From Porphyromonadaceae bacterium UBA3327 (GTDB lineage: Bacteria > Bacteroidota > Bacteroidia > Bacteroidales > Muribaculaceae): a stretch of DNA of 13,905 nucleotides. Position 1 is the stretch's first letter. Every line of letters starts with the position of its first letter. A program made the position numbers and the translations under genes. The notes beneath the pieces are model-generated. The model saw only the letters and a list, made by a program, of their open reading frames with translations, was not told the origin of the DNA and made no database searches. This document shows positions 6,069 through 13,905 of the stretch, in pieces. The DNA lies in contig DERZ01000021.1 of the NCBI GenBank assembly GCA_002361155.1, positions 8,037-21,941 on the forward strand, read 5' to 3'.

Positions 6069-9044
6069 TTATTTGAAGCGGCGGTTGCCTTCAAGTGCGG
6101 GCTTTCCTTCGGCCACAGCCGCAACCTGCTTCTTTCCCTGCGAACGCTTCATGATATTGTAAGCGATCGGTGCCGCGCAATAAAGCGAGCAGAAAGTACC
6201 TACTATCACACCGAAGATCATTGCGAATGTGAAGGAGCGGATAGTGTCGCCACCAAGGAAGAAGATGCAAAGGAGCACAAGCAGAGTGGAGAACGAAGTC
6301 ATTACCGTACGGCTCAGTGTGGTGTTGAGCGACTTGTTGAAGGTGATGAATCTGTCCTCCTTGGGATATACCTTCATCATCTCGCGCACACGGTCGAACA
6401 CAACCACAGTATCGTTGATCTGATAACCGATGATGGTAAGCACGGCAGCAATGAAGCTCTGATCAATCTCCATGGAGAACGGGAGGAATCCCCAGCATAC
6501 CGAATAGAATCCGATGATGAGGAATGCCGTGAGGCCGACAGCGCAGAGAGCGCCCACAGAGAAGGCGATAGTGCGGAACCGGAGCAGGATGTAGAGGAAC
6601 ATGCAGACAAGTGCAATTCCCACTGCCCAGAATGCATCGCGCTTCATATCGTCGGCCATGGAGGGACCCACCTTCTGAATCGATATGATACCGCGGCTCT
6701 CGTCGGCCACTGCGAAGGCATTCTTGTCCATGGTCTTGCCATTGACGGTCAGCTCATCCTTGAGACCCTGATAGAGAAGATCGGAAATCTCGTTTTCGAT
6801 ACCCTCCGAATTGTCGTTGATCTTATAGTTGGTGGAGATACGCAGCTTGGAGGGGTTGTCGATATTGATTACGGCCACAGATACAGTCTTGTCGTTTGCT
6901 TTGGTCTGTAAGAGTTCAAGCAGGTTGTTCTGGACAGACTGACGGTCTACATCCTTATCGAACTGAACCACATAGTTGCGGCCTCCGGAGAAGTCGATAC
7001 CCTGGTTCATTCCTCTGATGGCGAGCGACGCTATGCCCACGACGATGAGAAGCACCCATACGGCTGAGGCGGCCTTGGCCTGCCCGAGGAAGTTGAATTT
7101 ACAGTTGTTGAGGAAGTTTCTGCTGATCGCGGTTGCGAATGTCATGCCTGAGTTGCGGCCGTTCTTGGTGATGAGGTCAAACGCGATACGGGTCAGGAAC
7201 ACAGCCGTGAAGAAGGAGCAGACAATACCTATGATGAGCGTCGTGGCAAAACCTTTGATCGGGCCGGAGCCGAAAAGCAGAAGAATCACGCCGGTGATGA
7301 CCGAAGTGAGGTTGGAGTCGAAGATAGCCGAAAAGGCGTTGCTGTAACCTTCGGAAATAGCCTGACGCAGCTTCTTGCCGTTCTTTAATTCCTCCTTGGT
7401 GCGTTCGAAAATGAGCACGTTGGCGTCGACGGCCATACCAAGCGAGAGCACGATACCGGCGATACCGGAGAGCGTGAGCACCGCCTGGAGCGATGCAAGA
7501 ATACCGAATGTGAAGTAGAGGTTCAGGATCAGACCCACATTGGCCACCAGACCGGGAATCCAGCCATAGTAAACCACCATCAGGACCATCAGCAGGAATA
7601 TAGCCACCACGAAGGAGATGAATCCCATCTGGATGGCCTCGGCGCCGAGGCTCGGTCCGATCACGTTGTTGCTGACCACTTCCACCTTGGCCGACATCTT
7701 TCCGGACTTGAGCACGTTGGCGAGGTCATTGGCCTCCTCGGGAGTGAAGTTGCCTGTGATCTGGGAGCTTCCACCCGTGATCTCGTTGTTGACGTTCGGG
7801 AAAGAATAGACATTGTTGTCGAGGACAATGGCAATGGAGCGGCCGATGTTGTTGCGGGTGATGGAAGCCCATTCCTGCGCGCCGCGGTCATTCATCTTCA
7901 TGTTGACCATGTTGCCCTGCATGTTGTCGTAGTCGGACGATGCGGAAGTGACGGCGTCACCTTCGAGAGCGGCCTCTCCCTTGAGAGCCACAAGCTCCCA
8001 GTAGGCTACGGTCTGGTCCTGACCGTTGGATTTCTTCACCACATTTCCCTTCTCGTCGGTGACGGGGAATTCTGCAGGCTTCACACTCCAGAGAAGAGTG
8101 AGGTCGGCGGGAAGAGTCTTCCTGGCGAGTTCGGTGTTCATGATGGAGTCCACAAGATTGCGGTTGGCGGGAGTCACCATGCCGACAACGGGACTGCCGT
8201 TGCGCTGCGCGCCTCCGAGAAGAGCGATCACATTGGTATGGTTCACCGTATCCTGCTGTGCGTAAAGCTGCGCAAAGCGGGAAAGCTCACCGGCAATTTC
8301 ATTGTAATTATACACCTCATAGAATTCGAGGTTGGCACTCGATTTGAGAAGTTCGGTCACACGCTCAGGCTCTTTCACTCCCGGGAGTTCCAGCAGAATC
8401 TGGCCCATCTTGTCCTGAAGCTTCTGGATGTTGGGAGCCACCACGCCGAACTGGTCGATACGGGTGCGGAAAATGTTGAACGCGGCATCCACCTGGCTCT
8501 CCACCTGCTGCTTGAGGGCTTCTGTCACCTCGCCGTTGCTGGAAGAGCCCTTCAGCTTTCCGAGGAATTCACCCTCGCGGGTGAAAAGACCGGCCATCAC
8601 GCCGGGCTGGATATTGGCGGCTACCCTGTCGATATAGTCTCTTTCACTCGGCTTGGCGCCTTCAGCCTCAGCTTTCTTCATCGCGGAGTTGATCTGGTCA
8701 AGCTGTGCGTCGCCCGACGCATACTGGCGGAGAATATCGGGCACAGAGATCTCGAGGACCACGTTCATTCCCCCCTTGAGGTCCAGACCGAGACCCACCT
8801 CCATCTTGCGGACCTGGTTATAGGTATAGCCCAGATATACCTTTTCCTTGTCGATAGAATCGTTGAATTGCTTCAGACTTTGTTTGTAAACGTCATTCGT
8901 CTCATCGGTGGTTTTCGACATCTTGGCGGCATACTCCTTGGCCTCGTTCTCGTAGTGACGAGTCACAAACGAAAATGAGATGTAGAAGCCGCAGATCAAA
9001 ACCAACAGAATGGCGATGGTGCTGATAAACCCTTTGTTCTGCAT
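6069..9044 (-). CDS. secDF: Protein translocase subunit SecDF (SecD-SecF fusion)
   Basis: SecDF is an inner-membrane RND-family factor that works with SecYEG and uses the proton gradient to pull preproteins out on the periplasmic side. At 991 aa this is a natural fusion of the two subunits, as usual in Bacteroidetes. The SecD half has TM1 at residues 8-27, the motif G-L-D-L-K-G-G (86-92), a large periplasmic P1 domain to about 460, and five further TMs at roughly 470-640, with the essential aspartate Asp540 in V-D-A-N-V-L-I-F-E-R. The SecF half starts near 650, with a TM followed by G-I-D-F-S-G-G (682-688), a small periplasmic domain, and TMs at 790-970 including Asp878 in N-D-T-V-V-V-F-D-R. 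Both proton-pathway aspartates are present. The C-terminus is basic and cytoplasmic. The ATG at 9042-9044 gives a normal N-terminus (M-Q-N-K-G-F). A -7 element lies about 95 bases upstream and a terminator just downstream, so it is probably monocistronic. Confidence 0.97.
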   Translation of the reverse strand: MQNKGFISTIAILLVLICGFYISFSFVTRHYENEAKEYAAKMSKTTDETNDVYKQSLKQFNDSIDKEKVYLGYTYNQVRKMEVGLGLDLKGGMNVVLEISVPDILRQYASGDAQLDQINSAMKKAEAEGAKPSERDYIDRVAANIQPGVMAGLFTREGEFLGKLKGSSSNGEVTEALKQQVESQVDAAFNIFRTRIDQFGVVAPNIQKLQDKMGQILLELPGVKEPERVTELLKSSANLEFYEVYNYNEIAGELSRFAQLYAQQDTVNHTNVIALLGGAQRNGSPVVGMVTPANRNLVDSIMNTELARKTLPADLTLLWSVKPAEFPVTDEKGNVVKKSNGQDQTVAYWELVALKGEAALEGDAVTSASSDYDNMQGNMVNMKMNDRGAQEWASITRNNIGRSIAIVLDNNVYSFPNVNNEITGGSSQITGNFTPEEANDLANVLKSGKMSAKVEVVSNNVIGPSLGAEAIQMGFISFVVAIFLLMVLMVVYYGWIPGLVANVGLILNLYFTFGILASLQAVLTLSGIAGIVLSLGMAVDANVLIFERTKEELKNGKKLRQAISEGYSNAFSAIFDSNLTSVITGVILLLFGSGPIKGFATTLIIGIVCSFFTAVFLTRIAFDLITKNGRNSGMTFATAISRNFLNNCKFNFLGQAKAASAVWVLLIVVGIASLAIRGMNQGIDFSGGRNYVVQFDKDVDRQSVQNNLLELLQTKANDKTVSVAVINIDNPSKLRISTNYKINDNSEGIENEISDLLYQGLKDELTVNGKTMDKNAFAVADESRGIISIQKVGPSMADDMKRDAFWAVGIALVCMFLYILLRFRTIAFSVGALCAVGLTAFLIIGFYSVCWGFLPFSMEIDQSFIAAVLTIIGYQINDTVVVFDRVREMMKVYPKEDRFITFNKSLNTTLSRTVMTSFSTLLVLLCIFFLGGDTIRSFTFAMIFGVIVGTFCSLYCAAPIAYNIMKRSQGKKQVAAVAEGKPALEGNRRFK

Positions 9045-9140
9045 TTTGTTTTGATGTTATTTTGTTGTTTTTTATTTATTTTCCACAATTAAACCGAGCA
9101 TACCATCCCCTTTCCGGCAGACGGACACTCTTTCAGCTTG

Positions 9141-9148
9141 CAAATATA
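9141..9148 (-). promoter_or_regulatory. Bacteroidetes-type -7 element for secDF
   Basis: The - strand reads TATATTTG, an exact match to the TAnnTTTG -7 consensus of the Bacteroidetes primary sigma factor. The -33 box is weak: 19 bases upstream there is only ACTG rather than TTTG. Transcription from here would give a 5' leader of roughly 90 bases before the secDF ATG. Confidence 0.55.
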
Positions 9149-9223
9149 CCGCTTTTTTTTGATGTTTCAGTAATAATACCTACAAATTTACACTTTAACG
9201 GGCTTTTTATGAATTATTTTTTT

Positions 9224-9231
9224 TATTTTTG
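9224..9231 (+). promoter_or_regulatory. Bacteroidetes-type -7 element for the Ig-like lipoprotein gene
   Basis: The + strand reads TATTTTTG, an exact TAnnTTTG match in a T-rich stretch; no good -33 TTTG lies at the usual distance. Start of transcription near 9238 would leave a leader of about 40 bases before the ATG at 9277. The T-richness of the region raises the chance of a random match. Confidence 0.5.
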
Positions 9232-9276
9232 GCGTTCATTTCTGAAATAACAGGGCCGTATGGCTCAAGATTCAAC

Positions 9277-11259
9277 ATGAAAATGAAAAGAACCAACATA
9301 GCCTTGCCTGTGTTCATGGCCGCGCTGGTGTCATTGCTGGCAGGATGCGCCAACATCGGCAATCCGTCGGGCGGTCCGCGCGACGAGGACCCGCCGCGTC
9401 TGGTGTCGGCCAATCCGCCCCCGGGCTCACTCGGGGTGAACCGCACCAAGATGGTACTGCAGTTCGACGAACTCGTCAACGTCAAGGATGCATTCTCAAA
9501 AGTCGTGGTCTCCCCCACCTCCAGGTCCGTGCCACGGGTGTCGTCGCTCGGACGCAAGGTCACGGTGGAATTCGACTCGCTCGCCCCTAACACCACATAT
9601 ACCGTGGACTTTGCCGACGCCATCGAGGACAACAACGAGGCGAACACGCTTCAGGGTTTCACTTATACGTTCTCCACAGGCCAGACTCTTGATTCGCTCC
9701 GCATCTCCGGTCGCGTGCTGGGTGCCCGTGACCTTGAGCCGGCCCAGGGAATGCTTGTGGGCGTCCACGCAAATCTCGCCGACTCAGCATTCACTACAGA
9801 ACGACTTCTCCGCGTGGCCAAGACCGATGATCGCGGGCAGTTCACCATCCGCGGCCTCGCCCCGGGACAATACCGTGTGTTCGCCCTTGATGACAAGGAC
9901 AACGACTACCGCTACGCCAATCAGGAGGAAGACATCGCCTTCTATGACATGGTGATCTCCCCCACCGCGGAGCCGGCCGTAGCCAACGACACTGTCTACG
10001 ACAAGATCACCGGCAATCCCGACACCGTTATACAGCGGCCCAGAACACGCTTCCTCCCAAACGATGTGATTCTATATCGGTTCAACTCCGAAAAACGTCC
10101 CCAGTATCTCACTAAGTACGAGCGTCTGGACTCCACCCGCGTTTTTATGAAATTCAACACCAGGGCTGAGTCTCTGCCTTGCATCTCGATTCTCGGCTAT
10201 CCCAAAGGGACCACCCTCGGTGCTCTCGAGGCTTCGGAAAAGCTCGACTCTCTGGTCTACTGGCTTCGCCCTGAACTTGTGCGAGACGACTCCCTGACTA
10301 TAGCCGCACGATACATGCGGACCGATTCCACGGGACAACTGAGGGAATTCTCCGACACACTCAAATTCTTCACCAAGAAACTACCGGTCAAGAAACATGG
10401 CCGCAAGGAGATAAAGATTTCCGCCACCGACTCCATCGCGCGCATCACCACAAGTTTCAGGGGTGCCGGCGGAGGCTCCAGTCAGGAGGTCTGGCTCCCC
10501 TTCCATTTCGAATCGGAGCATCCGATAGCCACTTTCGACACCACAAAGGTTTCGCTGAAGATTCTTGTAGACAGCACGTATCGGAGCGTCGCCACCGCAC
10601 CGCGGGTGCTTCAGGCCGATTCGCTGTCACCGAGACACTTCCGCATAGAGTTCCCTTGGGAATATGAGCAGAAGTACAGAGTGGAGATCGACACCATGGC
10701 TGCCATAGACATTTACGGACGCCCTACGAGGCCTTTCTCACAGGAACTAAATGTGAGGCCGGCATCTGAATACTGCTCGCTTACACTCATGCTGTCGGGA
10801 CTCGACCCGTCAATGCCGGCATTCGTGGAATTGCTCGGTTCCGGCGACAAACTGGAACGCACCGCCCTGGTGGAGAACGGACGCGCCTATTTCCCCTTCC
10901 TGAATCCGGGGAAATACTACGCCAGGATGATAGAAGACCGCAACGGCAACGGCAGATACGACACCGGAGACTACTCCACCCTGACACAGCCGGAAACAGC
11001 GTTTTATTATCCCAAGGCATTCAACATCAAGAAGAACTGGGACAAGGAAGAGACATGGGATGTCTACGGCACGGCAATTGACCAGCAGAAGCCGCGAGCC
11101 ATCCTCAAGAACCGGCCCAAGCAAGGGAAGCACCGCAACCGCAACGAACAGAACAGCAGCGACGAAGAGGAGGAAGAGGACGGACTGTTCGACCCCACAC
11201 GCAATCCCTTCGATCCCAACGACCGGGGAAGCCGCAACCGGGGAGCAACCCGCTACTGA
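9277..11259 (+). CDS. Ig-like (Big_5/SbsA-type) domain lipoprotein of Bacteroidetes
   Basis: This is a predicted lipid-anchored envelope protein of 660 aa; its role is not established. Met1 is placed at 9277: M-K-M-K-R-T, hydrophobic core, then lipobox L-A-G-C with the lipidated Cys24. The frame is open further up to a TTG at 9229, but that overlaps the likely -7 element and would spoil the signal peptide. Next come the family-typical N-I-G-N-P-S-G-G-P-R-D-E-D-P-P (26-40), an Ig-like domain (about 41-134: N-T-T-Y-T-V-D-F, D-N-N-E-A-N-T-L, T-F-S-T-G), and a carboxypeptidase-regulatory-like beta sandwich (about 142-206: I-S-G-R-V, G-Q-F-T-I-R-G-L-A-P-G-Q-Y-R-V). A long middle region without recognised domains follows, then a second sandwich with N-P-G-K-Y-Y-A-R-M-I-E. 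Two Asp/Asn-rich loops, at 205-213 and 554-565 (D-R-N-G-N-G-R-Y-D-T-G-D), look calcium-binding. The tail (about 611-660) is highly charged, with an acidic run D-E-E-E-E-E-D. It is divergent from secDF. Confidence 0.88.
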   Translation: MKMKRTNIALPVFMAALVSLLAGCANIGNPSGGPRDEDPPRLVSANPPPGSLGVNRTKMVLQFDELVNVKDAFSKVVVSPTSRSVPRVSSLGRKVTVEFDSLAPNTTYTVDFADAIEDNNEANTLQGFTYTFSTGQTLDSLRISGRVLGARDLEPAQGMLVGVHANLADSAFTTERLLRVAKTDDRGQFTIRGLAPGQYRVFALDDKDNDYRYANQEEDIAFYDMVISPTAEPAVANDTVYDKITGNPDTVIQRPRTRFLPNDVILYRFNSEKRPQYLTKYERLDSTRVFMKFNTRAESLPCISILGYPKGTTLGALEASEKLDSLVYWLRPELVRDDSLTIAARYMRTDSTGQLREFSDTLKFFTKKLPVKKHGRKEIKISATDSIARITTSFRGAGGGSSQEVWLPFHFESEHPIATFDTTKVSLKILVDSTYRSVATAPRVLQADSLSPRHFRIEFPWEYEQKYRVEIDTMAAIDIYGRPTRPFSQELNVRPASEYCSLTLMLSGLDPSMPAFVELLGSGDKLERTALVENGRAYFPFLNPGKYYARMIEDRNGNGRYDTGDYSTLTQPETAFYYPKAFNIKKNWDKEETWDVYGTAIDQQKPRAILKNRPKQGKHRNRNEQNSSDEEEEEDGLFDPTRNPFDPNDRGSRNRGATRY

Positions 11260-11283
11260 CGGCAACTCATCCATAGAGAAACT

Positions 11284-11316
11284 GAAAGAGCCCCCGCGTC
11301 GCGGAGGCTCTTTCTT
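11284..11316. terminator. Bidirectional terminator between lipoprotein gene and frdB
   Basis: GAAAGAGCC (11284-11292) pairs perfectly with GGCTCTTTC (11306-11314). After one C/A mismatch, CCGC pairs with GCGG around a 3-base loop. The + strand continues TTCTTATTG and the - strand AGTTTCTCT, both moderately T-rich. It lies 24 bases past the lipoprotein stop and 23 bases past the frdB stop, so it probably ends both convergent transcripts. Confidence 0.75.
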
Positions 11317-11339
11317 ATTGTCATGGCGGTGGGAAACCT

Positions 11340-12098
11340 TCATTTCTTGCATGTAGCCGCGATGAACTCGCGGTTCATGCGCGCGATGTTTGCAAGCTTG
11401 ATGCTCTTGGGACACTCAGCGGCGCAGGCACCGGTGTTGGTGCAGTTGCCGAATCCGAGTTCGTCCATCTTGGCAACCATGGCCAGAGCGCGTCGGTCAC
11501 GCTCCACAGCGCCCTGGGGAAGGCGGGAGAGCTGTGCGATCTTCGCGGAGACGAAAAGCATTGCCGAACCGTTCTTGCAGGCTGCCACGCAGGCACCGCA
11601 GCCGATACAGCTTGCCGAGTCCATGGCCTCGTCGGCCATCACCTTCGAGATCGGGAGCGAGTTGGCGTCCTGCGCTCCGCCGCAGTTGAACGACACGTAG
11701 CCGCCGGCCTGCTGGATCTTGTCGAACGCATTACGGTCCACCATAAGGTCCTTGATCACGGGGAATGCCGCCGAGCGCCAGGGCTCCACTGTGATTGTCT
11801 CGCCGTCGGCGAAACGACGCATGTAGAGCTGGCATGTGGTAGCTGCCGTGGCCGGGCCGTGAGGATGGCCGTTGATGTAGAGAGAGCACATTCCGCAGAT
11901 TCCCTCGCGGCAGTCGTGGTCGAACACGACGGGCTCCTCACCCTTCTCGATGAGCATCTCGTTGAGAATGTCGAGAGTCTCGAGGAAGGAAGTGTCGGGA
12001 GTGGTCTCGACTCCTTCATAAGTCACAAAACCACCTTTAGCCTTAGGGCCGGCTTGACGCCAGACCTTAAGATTGACTTTCATTATATTTTCTTCCAT
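11340..12098 (-). CDS. frdB: Fumarate reductase/succinate dehydrogenase iron-sulfur subunit
   Basis: FrdB (SdhB) carries electrons between the membrane quinone/cytochrome b subunit and the flavoprotein; in anaerobic Bacteroidales the complex mainly reduces fumarate to succinate. All cluster ligands are in place at family spacing: [2Fe-2S] Cys63, 68, 71 and 89 (C-R-E-G-I-C-G-M-C); then [11 protein letters not shown] with Cys164, 167 and 170, plus Cys229, for [4Fe-4S]; and Cys174, 219 and 225 for [3Fe-4S]. The start at 12098 ([15 protein letters not shown], 252 aa) fits the family N-terminus. Met6 at 12083 is an alternative, with GGAAGA just before it. A GTG further up (12131) would start inside a hairpin and add an unlikely N-terminus. 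It follows frdA by 66 bases on the same strand and is probably co-transcribed. The last residues (A-T-C-K-K) are slightly unusual in holding an extra Cys250. Confidence 0.96.
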   Translation of the reverse strand: MEENIMKVNLKVWRQAGPKAKGGFVTYEGVETTPDTSFLETLDILNEMLIEKGEEPVVFDHDCREGICGMCSLYINGHPHGPATAATTCQLYMRRFADGETITVEPWRSAAFPVIKDLMVDRNAFDKIQQAGGYVSFNCGGAQDANSLPISKVMADEAMDSASCIGCGACVAACKNGSAMLFVSAKIAQLSRLPQGAVERDRRALAMVAKMDELGFGNCTNTGACAAECPKSIKLANIARMNREFIAATCKK

Positions 12099-12124
12099 TG
12101 TGAATTCTATTAGTTTTGTTGTCG

Positions 12125-12154
12125 CCCGCACGCAGACACCGGTCTCCGCGCAGG
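12125..12154 (-). other. Intercistronic hairpin between frdA and frdB
   Basis: In the - strand RNA, 12142-12154 pairs with 12125-12137 as a 13-position stem (10 Watson-Crick pairs, two G-U wobbles, one G-G mismatch) capped by the 4-base loop CGGU. It begins 10 bases after the frdA stop and ends 26 bases before the frdB ATG. It is GC-rich and not followed by a T-run, so it is not an intrinsic terminator. It could mark an RNA processing or stability site that sets the FrdA:FrdB ratio; that role is inference. Confidence 0.55.
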
Positions 12155-12164
12155 GACGGCCGAC

Positions 12165-13905
<1,741 letters not shown>

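Noticed and set aside
8238..8978. A 246-codon open frame antisense to secDF
   Set aside because: It is opposite conserved SecD sequence, begins inside the gene, and its Leu/His-rich product looks like a shadow of the SecD P1 domain codons.
9229..9276. Upstream TTG start extending the Ig-like lipoprotein by 16 residues
   Set aside because: The TTG overlaps the probable -7 promoter element, and the extension would put 16 polar residues ahead of a textbook lipoprotein signal that begins M-K-M-K-R.
12099..12131. Upstream GTG start extending frdB by 11 residues
   Set aside because: The GTG is inside the intercistronic stem, and the added residues do not resemble the family N-terminus; the ATG at 12098 does.

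Overview
The window looks like chromosomal DNA from a member of the Bacteroidales. The GC-rich coding sequence suggests the Muribaculaceae or a close relative rather than Bacteroides itself, but that genus-level guess is inference. The support is a fused SecDF, a b-type fumarate reductase/succinate dehydrogenase with Bacteroidetes-style sequence, a two-domain tricorn-like S41 protease, a Bacteroidetes-type Ig-like lipoprotein, weak or absent Shine-Dalgarno sequences, and two exact TAnnTTTG promoter -7 elements in the one large divergent intergenic region. There are no RNA genes, mobile elements, CRISPR arrays or signs of transfer. I see a conserved housekeeping region, and no evidence for a new multi-gene system.

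Left part (1-5150, + strand): the 3' two-thirds or less of infB (translation initiation factor IF2) is cut by the window edge. It is followed by folK (folate synthesis) and a 1073-aa exported tricorn-like protease. The gaps are only 26 and 15 bases, so this is probably one transcript, closed by a strong hairpin terminator at about 5105-5149. The infB-folK junction carries a 25-bp tandem duplication that duplicates the end of infB and the start of folK, leaving a 7-codon decoy ORF in front of folK.

Middle part (5151-9230, mostly - strand): an unrecognised secreted protein of 237 aa converges on the protease and shares its terminator. Upstream of it on the same strand lies secDF, a single 991-aa polypeptide that fuses SecD and SecF, with its own terminator at 6001-6030. 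SecDF drives proton-motive-force-dependent late export steps. The protease, the unknown protein and the Ig-like lipoprotein all carry export signals, so they are plausible clients, but no specific link is shown.

Right part (9045-13905): an AT-rich divergent promoter region of about 230 bases separates secDF from a + strand gene for a 660-aa Ig-like lipoprotein. That gene converges, across a bidirectional terminator at 11284-11316, on a - strand frdA-frdB pair (flavoprotein and iron-sulfur subunits of fumarate reductase/succinate dehydrogenase). frdA runs off the right edge, and the membrane cytochrome subunit would be expected beyond it. A stable-looking hairpin without a T-run sits between frdA and frdB.
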